Assembly: GCA_016196065.1 (NCBI GenBank)
Contig: JACPYL010000012.1
Coordinates: 620,001 to 684,000 of the forward strand
Origin: Acidobacteriota bacterium
Lineage (GTDB): Bacteria; Acidobacteriota; Terriglobia; Terriglobales; Acidobacteriaceae
Length of the DNA stretch: 64,000 bases
Direction: 5' to 3'
Below are positions 43,509-52,267 of this stretch, in pieces. A program made the position numbers and the translations under genes. The notes beneath the pieces were generated by a model. It was given only the letters and a program-made list of their open reading frames with translations, did no database searches and was not told where the DNA came from. Numbering within the stretch: the first letter of the stretch is position 1; every line of letters begins with the position of its first letter.

Positions 43509-44168
43509 ATGAAACTGGTATCCGTGAATGTCGGCATGCCGCGTCTGCTGAGCTCGAAGGGCGCAACTTTCAAGACCGGGATATTCAAGAAGCCCGTTGC
43601 CGGGCGGATCATGCTGCGAAGAACCAATCTGGACGGCGACCGCCAGGCCGACCTCTCCGTGCATGGCGGGCCGGGCAAGGCGGTGTACGGCTATCCGTCG
43701 GAACATTATCCCTTCTGGCGCAAGGAATTGTTGCTCGACGAATTGCCCTGGGGATCGTTGGGTGAAAACTTCACGACCGAGGGTCTGCTCGAGACCGGGG
43801 TGAGTATGGGGGACCGGTTCCGCCTCGGGTCAGCGGAGATCGTCGTCACTACTCCCCGCATGCCTTGTTACAAACTGGCGGCGAAGTTTCAACGCGACGA
43901 CATCATTCAGAGCTTCCTGCGCAGCGGGTTCAGTGGTTTTTACTTTTCTGTGGCGGAGGAAGGCGAAGTGGGTGCGGGTGACGACTTCCAGCTTCTTGGA
44001 AAAGAAACTCCCAGCCTGACGATCGCCGAGATCAATCATATTTACTTCACCCCGTCGCCGGATGTTGCGTTGCTCAAGCAGGCAGTGGAAATCAAGAGCT
44101 TGCCCGAAAGCTGGCGCGAACGCTTTCAATCGCGCATCGAAGCAGCCCACCACAAACAGCGGATTTGA
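43509..44168 (+). CDS. MOSC-domain protein (YiiM-like)
   Basis: This is a 219-residue protein of the MOSC superfamily, which includes molybdenum-cofactor sulfurase C-terminal domains and the YiiM N-hydroxylated-base reductases. The ATG at 43509 gives MKLVSVNVGMPRLLSSKGATFKTGIFKKPV. The MOSC core is seen in NLDGDRQADLSVHGGPGKAVYGYPSEHY, LPWGSLGENFTTEGLLE and the invariant Cys in TTPRMPCYKLAAKF. Family members are thought to carry sulfur to the molybdenum cofactor; the substrate here is unknown. It is followed after 36 bases by trpD on the same strand. Confidence 0.9.
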   Translation: MKLVSVNVGMPRLLSSKGATFKTGIFKKPVAGRIMLRRTNLDGDRQADLSVHGGPGKAVYGYPSEHYPFWRKELLLDELPWGSLGENFTTEGLLETGVSMGDRFRLGSAEIVVTTPRMPCYKLAAKFQRDDIIQSFLRSGFSGFYFSVAEEGEVGAGDDFQLLGKETPSLTIAEINHIYFTPSPDVALLKQAVEIKSLPESWRERFQSRIEAAHHKQRI

Positions 44169-44204
44169 AAGGATGTGTCTGCTGGAGTAGTTTGGAAAAC
44201 AGAA

Positions 44205-45266
44205 ATGATCACCGAAGTCCTTCACCGGGTAGTGAACCACCGCACCTCTCTCTCGCGCGCTGAAGCACGAGAGGTGATGGCGGAAATCCTTACGGGGAAG
44301 TGCACCGACGCGCAGATTGCGGCGTTGCTGGTTGGCCTGCATATGAAGGGCGAGACGGTGGAAGAGATCGTTGGATTCGCCGAGGCAATTCGTGGAGCGG
44401 CGACGCATCTGGAACTGCATGGAAATTCCGTCCTGGACGCGAGCGGCACGGGTCGCGATGCGCTCGTGGATACATGCGGCACGGGCGGCGATGCCAGCGG
44501 CACATTCAATATCTCAACCGCGACGGCGTTTGTGGCGGCGGGTGCAGGCGTGCGGGTTGCAAAACACGGCAATCGCAGCGTCACCTCGAAGTGCGGCTCG
44601 GCGGATGTGATGGAGTCGCTGGGCGTCAACATCAACTTGTCGGCGGCGCAGGTGGCGGCGTGCCTGGATAAAGTCGGCATTGCCTTTCTGTTCGCGCCCG
44701 CGATGCACTCCGCGATGAAGTATGTGCAGCCTGTCCGTCGAGACCTGCGGCTACGCACGGTCTTCAATCTGCTTGGGCCGCTTACGAATCCGGCGCGCGC
44801 GACTTGCCAGGTGGTTGGCGTCTATGCGGACGATCTGGTGGACAAGCTGGCGGAAGCCCTGAGCATGCTGGGATTGCGTCGGGCGCTGGTTGTCCACGGG
44901 AGCGACGGGCTGGACGAAGTCACGATCTCGGGGCCTACGCGGATCGGCGAAGTACGCAACGGCAGCGTACATACGTACGAAGTGACACCAGAGGAATTCG
45001 GCCTCAGTCGCGCCGCGCTCGATGACATCGCGGGCGGAGATGCCGCGTTCAACGCATCATTAATCCGCGATGTACTAGCCGCGAAGCAGTCGGCTCACCG
45101 TGATGTCGTGATCCTGAACGCGGGCGCCGCACTCGTGGCCGCTGGTCGAGCTGATCATTTAAGGGATGCAGTGCCGCTAGCGGCGGAGGCGATTGACTCA
45201 GGAGCGGCCCGCGAAAAGTTGCAGGCCCTGGTTAATTTCTCCGGCCATCCAGAGTTGTCATCCTGA
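44205..45266 (+). CDS. trpD: Anthranilate phosphoribosyltransferase
   Basis: TrpD joins anthranilate and PRPP in tryptophan biosynthesis. The 353-residue protein starts at ATG 44205 with GGA eight bases upstream; a GTG at 44175 would add ten residues. It has the N-terminal helical domain ([31 protein letters not shown]), the PRPP loop [17 protein letters not shown] (GTGGD at 92-96), [51 protein letters not shown] and [11 protein letters not shown]. The last four codons and the stop lie in a GTCATCC-type repeat. No other trp genes are in the window. Confidence 0.95.
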   Translation: MITEVLHRVVNHRTSLSRAEAREVMAEILTGKCTDAQIAALLVGLHMKGETVEEIVGFAEAIRGAATHLELHGNSVLDASGTGRDALVDTCGTGGDASGTFNISTATAFVAAGAGVRVAKHGNRSVTSKCGSADVMESLGVNINLSAAQVAACLDKVGIAFLFAPAMHSAMKYVQPVRRDLRLRTVFNLLGPLTNPARATCQVVGVYADDLVDKLAEALSMLGLRRALVVHGSDGLDEVTISGPTRIGEVRNGSVHTYEVTPEEFGLSRAALDDIAGGDAAFNASLIRDVLAAKQSAHRDVVILNAGAALVAAGRADHLRDAVPLAAEAIDSGAAREKLQALVNFSGHPELSS

Positions 45267-45283
45267 GCGATGCCAAGGACCTG
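45257..45283. repeat. GTCATCCTGAGCGA repeat spanning the trpD stop
   Basis: GTCATCCTGAGCGATGCCAA followed by GGACCTG at 45257-45283 is the same form as 50028-50053 (ATCATCCTGAACGAAGCAAGGGATCT) and 13474-13504. Its TGA is the stop codon of trpD (45264-45266). Confidence 0.65.
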
Positions 45284-45305
45284 CTGCCTCACTAACTGCT
45301 ACTGA

Positions 45306-45788
45306 CTACTTCCCACTCGCCTGTTGTTTCAGTTTCTCAATCTGCTGCAGGTGGTTGGCACCGTGGATGCCGATCCGTTGGATAATTTCGGCGACGTTCA
45401 TTTCTCGTTGAAATTCGGGGCGGTGAGCAGACTTCTTAAGGTCGGCTGCGTTGACTTGCTTCAACAGGCGCAGGTTGTGATGGCGCGCGATTCCATAAAA
45501 GGCGACGAGTTCGGCCGGAGGCGTATCCATGTAGTGCAGGTTGCGTGCCCATGCATCCTGATCGAGAGGCGCGATGACGGGCTTTTCATCAGCGAGCATT
45601 TGGCGCATACGATATCCGACGACGATCTCCATGTCGGCGAGGTGACCGAGAATTTCGAGTACGCACCATTTGTCAGGCGATGGTTTGTAGCGCAAAACCT
45701 TATCTGGCAGGCCTGAGACGGCAAGCGCGATCTCTTTCGGGCTTTTTTCGGCAGCGTCGAGGAGCTTCTTGATTTCGGTGTCAGTCAT
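45306..45788 (-). CDS. DinB-family protein
   Basis: This 160-residue four-helix-bundle protein of the DinB_2 group shows the three His-containing helices typical of the metal site: WCVLEILGHLADMEIV, FYGIARHHNLRLLKQV and IGIHGANHLQQIEKL. Its family usually has a nickel or zinc site and unknown or thiol-transferase roles. The length is complete. It converges on trpD. The other DinB protein, cut at the left end of the window (1-254), is a different subtype. Confidence 0.87.
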   Translation of the reverse strand: MTDTEIKKLLDAAEKSPKEIALAVSGLPDKVLRYKPSPDKWCVLEILGHLADMEIVVGYRMRQMLADEKPVIAPLDQDAWARNLHYMDTPPAELVAFYGIARHHNLRLLKQVNAADLKKSAHRPEFQREMNVAEIIQRIGIHGANHLQQIEKLKQQASGK

Positions 45789-45922
45789 GGGGTGAACTGG
45801 TCTTCATAGTTATTGGTAAATGTTAGGGGGGCGCTCGCTGTTCGTCCTTCGCGGTCGCTAACGCAAACCGCATATGGAGAGCGCGCGGGCACCAGATTAG
45901 CAAGTACAAATTGCAAATTGCT

Positions 45923-47356
45923 TTACTTTACTTCCACCTTCTCCAGGTACGCTGCCACCTGTACGTTCCATCCCAATTCTTTCTTCATCGTATCTTGCAG
46001 TTGGGACGAGGCAGCAGGTTCGCCGTGCACGAGGTACGTTACGCCTGGTTGATTGGTGAAGGTGTGCAACCATTGCAGCAGTTCAGGTGTATCGGCGTGG
46101 TCGCTGAACTGTTCGAGAGCCGCGATCTGCGCACGGATGGGTACGAACTGTCCAAAGATTTTGACTTCCGGCGCTCCACTCTTGATGATTCCGCCGCGCG
46201 TGCCCGGAGCTTGAAAACCGATGAAGAGGACCAGGTTCTTTGGGTCGGGAAGGCGCTGAGCAAGATGATGCAGAATGCGTCCGCCGGTGACCATGCCGCT
46301 GGAAGAGATAATGATGCAGGGAAACTGGCTCGCGTTAATCTTCTTTGATTGTTCCGCAGTGAGTGCGAACGTCAATCCTGGCCAGTCGAGGGGCGATCCA
46401 TATTTCTTGATCAGATCGGCGGCTTGCGGCGTGTACTCCTCGGAATGCTTCAAGTAGACGTCGACGGCCTTGATCGCCATCGGACTGTCGCAATAGACGG
46501 GCACGCGCGGAATCTGTCCCGACTCCATCAACTCCTTCAGCATGAAAATAAATTTCTGGGTTCGTTCGACTGCAAATGCCGGGACTACAACGCTACCGCC
46601 GCGTTGCACAGTTTCACGAATCAACCGGGCAAGTTCGGGGCGCGGGTCAGTGTCAGGATGTTTGCGATTGCCATAGGTGGATTCCATGACCAGAACGTCG
46701 GTGGCTTCGCCTTCCTGAGGTCCGGAGTGCACGATTTTTCCGGGAGCAATCTGACTGTTACGCACGCGTCCAATGTCGCCTGTAAAGAGCAGGCGGCGCG
46801 ATTGACCGTCGGTCTTGAGCGTAAGCTCCGCCATGGTCGAGCCGAGGATGTGAGCGGCGGGTACGAAGCGGAATGAAAGTTCGGGGCTCACTTGCGTCGT
46901 CTGACCGACGACGACCGGCTTGAAATATTGCATGCAGTTCTGCGCATCCAGCAGCGTGTACAGAGGCAGTGCCGGATCGTGCTTGGATGCTTTGGTCTTG
47001 TTGTAGTACGCCGCATCTTCTTCCTGCAGGTGACCGGAATCGGCGAGCACGATCGAGCAGAGTTCGATGGTAGCTTGCGTTGCGTAGATGGGGCCGCGAA
47101 ATCCTTCTTTCACCAGGCGGGGAATCCAGCCGCAGTGGTCGAGGTGCGCGTGCGTAAGGATAACAGCATCAATTTGTGGAGACGGAACTGGAGGTTCCTG
47201 CCAATTGCGCTCGCGCCATTCTTTTTGTCCCTGAAATAGGCCGCAGTCGATCAGGACCTGAAGGCCCTGTTTGCCGGTCGAATCAATCGTGGTGTTGATC
47301 AGGTGTTTCGAGCCAGTCACGGTGCCGGCGGCGCCGAGGAATTGAATGTAGGACAA
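45923..47356 (-). CDS. MBL-fold beta-CASP RNA-processing exonuclease family protein
   Basis: This 477-residue metallo-beta-lactamase/beta-CASP nuclease has the same architecture as archaeal CPSF-like and bacterial YshA/MBL proteins. Metal motifs: HAHLDHCGW (His69, His71, Asp73, His74), GSTMAELTL with the upstream AAHILGS, the GDIGR motif, and the beta-CASP domain ending SSSGMVTGGRILHHLAQRL with VHGEP near the C-terminus. It should cut RNA; the physiological substrate is unknown. It has no signal peptide. An intergenic copy of the GGTCAGA repeat lies upstream at about 47399-47490. Confidence 0.9.
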   Translation of the reverse strand: MSYIQFLGAAGTVTGSKHLINTTIDSTGKQGLQVLIDCGLFQGQKEWRERNWQEPPVPSPQIDAVILTHAHLDHCGWIPRLVKEGFRGPIYATQATIELCSIVLADSGHLQEEDAAYYNKTKASKHDPALPLYTLLDAQNCMQYFKPVVVGQTTQVSPELSFRFVPAAHILGSTMAELTLKTDGQSRRLLFTGDIGRVRNSQIAPGKIVHSGPQEGEATDVLVMESTYGNRKHPDTDPRPELARLIRETVQRGGSVVVPAFAVERTQKFIFMLKELMESGQIPRVPVYCDSPMAIKAVDVYLKHSEEYTPQAADLIKKYGSPLDWPGLTFALTAEQSKKINASQFPCIIISSSGMVTGGRILHHLAQRLPDPKNLVLFIGFQAPGTRGGIIKSGAPEVKIFGQFVPIRAQIAALEQFSDHADTPELLQWLHTFTNQPGVTYLVHGEPAASSQLQDTMKKELGWNVQVAAYLEKVEVK

Positions 47357-47394
47357 GAGTTCCTCCAGTCGAGATGATCAAGAGAATCTAACAC

Positions 47395-47490
47395 GAGGGC
47401 AGAGGTCAGAGGTCGGATTGCCGAGGTGAAAATCCAAAGCTGTGAGGCCGGTACTTATCTTTGCATTCTGACCTCGAACCTCTGACCTCA
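47395..47490. repeat. GGTCAGAGGTCGGATTG repeat, copy C
   Basis: AGAGGTCAGAGGTCGGATTGCCGAGGT begins at 47401, a diverged copy of the 21.3 kb and 36.7 kb elements, and TGACCTCGAACCTCTGACCTCA at about 47469-47490 closes it as an inverted repeat. It fills the gap between the beta-CASP and gluzincin genes. Confidence 0.65.
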
Positions 47491-47495
47491 GGCTA

Positions 47496-49226
47496 CTACT
47501 CGGAAATCTTGAATACGTTGTTGGTCAGGTCGCTCTCCGGCACACTGCCATCATTGACGACGACTTCGGTGGCGGTGCCGGGCACTTCTACGCGAGTGGT
47601 GGCGGTGGACTTGGCGCGAACCTCGATCCGGCGCGTGATTTCGCCGGTACCGAAACGAATCGTGAAGGGAACTTCAGCTCCGGCAGAGCCCAGATTTTCG
47701 ATGGTGACGGTCGCGAGTTGGATGTCTTTCGCGCCCTTCCACAGATGCACGGACAGCACGCGGAGGTCAGGTAAGCCGCGATCGTGATCGACCCAGTCGT
47801 CAAAGAACCAGTCTAGATCGCGCTTGGCTGCTGCTGTGACGAGTTGCTCCAGATACCTGGGGTTGGTGTCGTCCGCGGCGCGATATTTGTGGAGCACCTG
47901 CTTGAGTGCATCCTCGCCGATCATGTCGCGCAACATCCACCAGACGTAGGCGGCTTTGCTGCGGTAATAACTCTCATCAAAGGTGGTCGTCAGTGGCTGA
48001 CCGGAATTTTTACCTTCTGCCACGGTCACTTCTTTTTCTACTTCTACGAAAGTGGTGCGATGCAGATTCAGAAAATCGATGGCAGCGGACCGGCCGTTCT
48101 GCTTTTGTTCGCGATACAACGCTTCTGCGAAATGAGCGAGGCCTTCGTGGACCCAGGGACGCGGAGAAGAGAATGCAGAGTGCACGAGTTCGTGAACCAG
48201 ATTGATCTCGGCCTGCTTACCATCCTCGCGCGCCAGGGACGTCAGCAGCAGCGTTCCGCTCTCGAAGGGCGCTGCCTTGGGATCGAGCAGGTCTGCTATT
48301 GCGATGACCGTGTTGGGTGTACCAAACCATTCGGTCACGAACTTCGTGGCAGGGGCAACCGAGTCTCCGTAGATTGCAGCGCCCTCTTCGTGGCCCGGCA
48401 TCGTGTAAACGCTTACCTTCGACGAATCACCAGCGGAGACATGCTTGTAATTCGCCACGACGAAAGAAGGAGTGATACAGGCAACGGGCTCAAACCGGCG
48501 CTCGGAGCAAAAATAAGACGATGAGGGGTGATCCTTTTCTCCCGCTGCGCTGCCTCGAACTCCACTAACGGCATCGCCCATGAGCACTGCTTCCGCGGCC
48601 GCCGGACTTTCCGAAGTGCAAAAGCGGACGATCATTGAACTGGCAGCGGCCCGTGCTCTCCACCGGTCTGCCACCTGAAACATGCTGTTGCCTTCGGAGA
48701 AATCCGCCGCCTCGGTCGCAATCGGATACCACGCTACGTAGCCTGCTCCGCGCACGGCGGTGAACTTCGGACTGATCTGGTCCCAGCTGGCGTGTTTGGC
48801 GATGTCTTCGGGGACGCCAATCTGCGTGAGCCGGGATGAGTCCTGGGCAATGGTGCCCTCGTAGCCGACTTCCAGTTCCACGGAATCCTTCGGCTTGATC
48901 TCGGCCGGTAACGTGACGATGGCTTCAGAGAGCGCGCCGGTGTGATCGATGTCGGAAACGTAAGGCTGCGAGACGTACTGGAGGGCTTTGTCCCCTGCCT
49001 TGATGGAACGCCAGGCAAGCGATGCCGAGATTTGCAGGACGGCTATTTTCTGGGGTTGGGTGGAATCGTTGCGGAGCGTGATTTTACCGCGCGCGCCGAG
49101 GCGTTGCTGCTCAGGTTCGAGACGAATCTCCAGATCGTATTTTGTGAAGGCAAAGGCTTCACGATCGATGGCCAGGGCAGAAGAGCTCAGGCAGCAGAGC
49201 AGGACGAGCGCCCAAAAGAACCTCAT
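47496..49226 (-). CDS. Secreted gluzincin (M1-like) metallopeptidase
   Basis: This is a 576-residue protein with a signal peptide (WALVLLCCLSSSALA). An N-terminal beta-sandwich (YDLEIRLEPEQQRLGARGKITLRNDS) resembles the M1 aminopeptidase N-domain. The catalytic motif is HELVH at residues 345-349 with a following Glu at 361 (WVHEGLAHFAE), a HExxH-x11-E arrangement. The GAMEN motif of true M1 aminopeptidases is absent. A C-terminal beta domain (VTIENLGSAGAEVPFTIRF) follows. It is probably a periplasmic or secreted peptidase. Its start is two bases behind the rlmB stop. Confidence 0.83.
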   Translation of the reverse strand: MRFFWALVLLCCLSSSALAIDREAFAFTKYDLEIRLEPEQQRLGARGKITLRNDSTQPQKIAVLQISASLAWRSIKAGDKALQYVSQPYVSDIDHTGALSEAIVTLPAEIKPKDSVELEVGYEGTIAQDSSRLTQIGVPEDIAKHASWDQISPKFTAVRGAGYVAWYPIATEAADFSEGNSMFQVADRWRARAAASSMIVRFCTSESPAAAEAVLMGDAVSGVRGSAAGEKDHPSSSYFCSERRFEPVACITPSFVVANYKHVSAGDSSKVSVYTMPGHEEGAAIYGDSVAPATKFVTEWFGTPNTVIAIADLLDPKAAPFESGTLLLTSLAREDGKQAEINLVHELVHSAFSSPRPWVHEGLAHFAEALYREQKQNGRSAAIDFLNLHRTTFVEVEKEVTVAEGKNSGQPLTTTFDESYYRSKAAYVWWMLRDMIGEDALKQVLHKYRAADDTNPRYLEQLVTAAAKRDLDWFFDDWVDHDRGLPDLRVLSVHLWKGAKDIQLATVTIENLGSAGAEVPFTIRFGTGEITRRIEVRAKSTATTRVEVPGTATEVVVNDGSVPESDLTNNVFKISE

Positions 49227-49228
49227 GA

Positions 49229-49969
49229 TTACTTCGATGCGGCCGGACGCCGCTGGCGCACCACTTCAAACAATACAATTCCTGCCGCTACCGACACGTT
49301 GAGTGACGGAACCTGTCCCAGCATCGGGATGGAGACGAGAAAATCACAGTGTCGCCGGACGAGGTCATGCAATCCCTTGCCTTCGGCTCCCAGGACTACG
49401 GCGCAATGCATCTTGTAGTCGACTTTGTCGTAAGTTTGCGGACCGCGTTCGTCGAGTCCAACGACCCAGATGTTGTTCGATTTCAATTCCTCGAGTGCGC
49501 GCGAGATGTTCGTCACTTTCGCGATCGGAAGATGTTCGCTGGCCCCGGCAGAAACTTTGGCGACGACGCCTGTAACGCCGGCGGCGCGACGATCCGGGAC
49601 TACTACGCCGTCGGCGCCGGCAGCGTCGGCGGTCCGCAGGATTGCTCCCAGGTTGTGCGGATCTTCGACGCCGTCCAACACAACGATCAGCGAGTGTTCG
49701 GCGCGGCGCGCAGCCAGCAGGTCGTCGAGGTCGTTGTATTGCTTGGCGGAGGTTACGGCGACGAGTCCCTGATGCGCGGCGTTGCCAGCCAGTTGGTCGA
49801 GTTCAGTTCGCGTCAGGAAGCGAACTTGCACGCCGATCTTGCGGCACTCGTCGATCACGCGCTTGAGGCGGATGTCCTTGCGTTCGGAGGCGACACCCAC
49901 CCATTGAAAATTGCGGCCTCGGGCTTTAAGTGCTTCGACGACGGTATTGATTCCGTAGAGAACGTTCAT
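49229..49969 (-). CDS. rlmB: 23S rRNA (guanosine-2'-O)-methyltransferase RlmB
   Basis: This 246-residue SPOUT/TrmH-class methyltransferase methylates Gm2251 of 23S rRNA with S-adenosylmethionine. The N-terminal substrate-binding domain begins MNVLYGINTVVEALKAR. The catalytic part shows VVLDGVEDPHNLGAILRTADAAGADGVVVPDRRA, CAVVLGAEGKGL and the trefoil-knot motif IPMLGQVPSLNVSVAAGIVLFEV. Normal length; the family-level name could also be TrmH-like, but the N-terminal domain favours RlmB. It lies directly upstream of the peptidase with only two bases between. Confidence 0.93.
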   Translation of the reverse strand: MNVLYGINTVVEALKARGRNFQWVGVASERKDIRLKRVIDECRKIGVQVRFLTRTELDQLAGNAAHQGLVAVTSAKQYNDLDDLLAARRAEHSLIVVLDGVEDPHNLGAILRTADAAGADGVVVPDRRAAGVTGVVAKVSAGASEHLPIAKVTNISRALEELKSNNIWVVGLDERGPQTYDKVDYKMHCAVVLGAEGKGLHDLVRRHCDFLVSIPMLGQVPSLNVSVAAGIVLFEVVRQRRPAASK

Positions 49970-50027
49970 GGCGAAGACTTAGTTTACTCTCTGCCCGATG
50001 CTCTGACTTGAAACCCCTGGAAACTAT

Positions 50028-50088
50028 CATCCTGAACGAAGCAAGGGATCTGTACTGCGGTTCCCTCACTTCGTTCGGGATGACAGTT
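50028..50088. repeat. GTCATCC-type inverted repeat
   Basis: ATCATCCTGAACGAAGCAAGGGATCT at 50028 pairs with CCCTCACTTCGTTCGGGATGACAG at about 50064-50087, a ~60-bp imperfect hairpin in the divergent gap between rlmB and the thiolase. Confidence 0.7.
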
Positions 50089-50160
50089 CCTAGGGTTCGA
50101 ACACCGGCGTCAGCCCGTCCCGCTACAGCCTGCTAGACTAAAAACTTGGGAGAAGAACCG

Positions 50161-51339
50161 TTGAACAGTGTCTATATCGTGTCGGCGGTGCGTACGCCGA
50201 TCGGAAAATTCGGGGGTACGCTGGCTTCGCAGACCGCGGCTGACATGGGTGTAGTCGCGGCCAAAGCTGCGATGGAGCGGGCTGGAGTTCGTCCGGAACA
50301 GGTCGAAGAGGCGATCTTCGGCAATGCGCGGCAGGCGGGCGGCGGGCCGAATCCAGCGCGGCAGATTTCGATCCGCAGCGGCGTCCCGCAGGAGGTCCCG
50401 GCCTACACGGTGAACAAAGCGTGCGCTTCGGGAATCAAGAGCATCGCACTCGGCTTTCAGGAAATTGCCACTGGGAATCTGGAATGTGTTCTCGCGGGCG
50501 GCACCGAGTCGATGTCGCGGCTTCCTTATTATCTTGAGGGCGGGCGATGGGGATACCGGATGGGCCATCAGGAACTCGTCGACGGCATGTATCGGGACGG
50601 ATTTTTTTGTCCGCTGGCAAAAATGTTGATGGGAGAAACGGCGGAGGTGTTGGCCGAGCAGTACAAAATTTCCCGCGAAGTACAGGACGAGTTCGCATTG
50701 GTTTCCCAAAGGCGTGCGGCGACGGCTCAATCGAGCGGACGCCTGGACGCGGAGATTGTGCCGGTCACGATCGAAGGGAAAAAAGGTTCTACGATTTTCG
50801 CGCGCGACGAACATCTGTTTCTTGAAGCGACCCCGGAAAAGATGGCCAAGCTTGCGCCGGTATTTTCAAAGACGGGCACGATTTCAGCAGGCAATTCGTC
50901 AGGCATCACGGATGGCGCGGCGGCAGTTGTGCTCGCCAGCGAGAATTTCGTGAAGAAAAACAATCTGAAGCCATTGGCGAGGATCATGGCGGCTACTTCC
51001 GCCGGTGTCGACCCGAAAATCATGGGCATCGGGCCGGTCCCCGCGATTCGCAAGATGGAAGCGAAGCATGGCCTGAAACTCGCCGACTTCGATCTCGTTG
51101 AACTCAACGAGGCATTTGCTGCGCAAGTGCTGGCCTGCGATCGAGAATTACATTTCAACCGCGAGAAGTTGAACGTCAACGGTGGCGCCATTGCACTGGG
51201 GCATCCGATTGGATGTACGGGAACGCGGATCACGGTCACGCTCGTTCACGAAATGTTGAAGCGCAAAGCGAAGCGCGGTCTCGCCACTCTGTGCGTGAGC
51301 GGCGGCATGGGGATGGCGCTGGCGATCGAAAATGTCTGA
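50161..51339 (+). CDS. Acetyl-CoA C-acetyltransferase (thiolase)
   Basis: This is a 392-residue biosynthetic-type thiolase condensing or cleaving acyl-CoAs. I chose the TTG at 50161, which has GGAG eight bases upstream and yields MNSVYIVSAVRTPIGKFGG; a TTG at 50146 is possible. The nucleophile is Cys88 (NKACASGIKS), with the catalytic His and Cys in GGAIALGHPIGCTGTRI and LCVSGGMGMA. Adjacent motifs GGTESMSRLPYYL and NELNEAFAAQ fit the thiolase family. It could serve beta-oxidation, ketone or PHB metabolism; there is no partner gene to decide. Confidence 0.94.
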   Translation: MNSVYIVSAVRTPIGKFGGTLASQTAADMGVVAAKAAMERAGVRPEQVEEAIFGNARQAGGGPNPARQISIRSGVPQEVPAYTVNKACASGIKSIALGFQEIATGNLECVLAGGTESMSRLPYYLEGGRWGYRMGHQELVDGMYRDGFFCPLAKMLMGETAEVLAEQYKISREVQDEFALVSQRRAATAQSSGRLDAEIVPVTIEGKKGSTIFARDEHLFLEATPEKMAKLAPVFSKTGTISAGNSSGITDGAAAVVLASENFVKKNNLKPLARIMAATSAGVDPKIMGIGPVPAIRKMEAKHGLKLADFDLVELNEAFAAQVLACDRELHFNREKLNVNGGAIALGHPIGCTGTRITVTLVHEMLKRKAKRGLATLCVSGGMGMALAIENV

Positions 51340-51424
51340 ACGTCACAGGTAGTCCCCTTCGGGGGTTCCGTTCGTTTCAGCGCTATACTCAACGGAGATA
51401 TTGTTCGCCTGCGGCCAAGTGCTT

Positions 51425-52204
51425 ATGCCCATTTCTGCCGTTATCGTCGACGATGAACAACTGGCCCGCGATGAACTGGCGTTTCTTGTCCAGAGTGGTG
51501 GAGAGGTCACGGTTGTGGCGCAGGGCAAGAACGGGCTGGAGGCAGTCAGCCTGATAAAAGAGCACAGTCCCGACCTGGTTTTTCTGGATGTGCAGATGCC
51601 GGGGCTCGATGGCTTTGGAGTCATCAAGAAATTACTCGACCGCAGGTTGCCTCTTCCCAAGATCGTGTTCGCTACCGCTTTCGACCAGTACGCGGTAAAA
51701 GCGTTCGAAGTGAATGCGGTGGATTACATCCTGAAACCTTTTGACAAGAAGCGAGTGACGCAGGCGGTGGAAAAGGCACGTGCGCAGATTGGCGAGAATT
51801 CCGGGTCGGATGAAAAACTGGACGCGCTGGTTCGCATGCTGGAGTCGCAGAAGTCGCAGACTGCCAAGATCCTGATCAAGGCGGCAGGACGGTTGCTGCT
51901 AGCCGATCCGAAGGACATTTGCTACGCAACCATCGATGATGGAGTGATCACTGTGGTCACCACCGGGCACGCCGGCATGGAAGGACAGAGTAACTGCCGC
52001 ACGCTCGAAGAACTCAACGAGAATCTGAATCCCAGCCTGTTCTGGCGGGCGCACCGTTCGTTTCTGGTCAACATTCATCACATCCGCGAAGTGGTGCCGT
52101 GGTTCAAGAGTTCCTACCAGCTCCGCATGGATGATAAGAAGCAGACAGAAATTCCCGTCAGCCGCGCACAGACCCGCCGCCTTCGCGAACTCTTCAACCT
52201 CTAG
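51425..52204 (+). CDS. LytTR-family response regulator
   Basis: This 259-residue transcription regulator starts at ATG 51425 (MPISAVIVDDEQLARDEL). The receiver domain has Asp9-Asp10, phospho-acceptor Asp55 (LVFLDVQMPGLDG), Thr in FATAFDQYAVKAF and Lys in YILKPFDKKRV. A linker with low-complexity residues (GENSGSDEKLDAL) leads to a C-terminal LytTR DNA-binding domain (FWRAHRSFLVNIHHIREVVPWFKSSYQLRM, then RRLRELFNL). There is no neighbouring histidine kinase. Confidence 0.94.
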   Translation: MPISAVIVDDEQLARDELAFLVQSGGEVTVVAQGKNGLEAVSLIKEHSPDLVFLDVQMPGLDGFGVIKKLLDRRLPLPKIVFATAFDQYAVKAFEVNAVDYILKPFDKKRVTQAVEKARAQIGENSGSDEKLDALVRMLESQKSQTAKILIKAAGRLLLADPKDICYATIDDGVITVVTTGHAGMEGQSNCRTLEELNENLNPSLFWRAHRSFLVNIHHIREVVPWFKSSYQLRMDDKKQTEIPVSRAQTRRLRELFNL

Positions 52205-52210
52205 GAATCC

Positions 52211-52252
52211 AAAAAAGAAAAAACGGGCGGCCCAAAAGTGCGCGGGGCCGCC
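52211..52252 (-). terminator. Rho-independent terminator for the Crp/Fnr gene
   Basis: On the minus strand GGCGGCCC (52252-52245) pairs with GGGCCGCC (52233-52226), 8 bp with an 11-base loop, and is followed by a U-tract complementary to the A-run at 52211-52223. The hairpin lies between convergent genes and the U-tract fits only the minus strand. Confidence 0.82.
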
Positions 52253-52267
52253 GCGGGGGAGGAATTT

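Noticed and set aside
50110-50814. Minus-strand frame over the thiolase start
   Set aside because: Antisense shadow of the thiolase, which has complete catalytic motifs.
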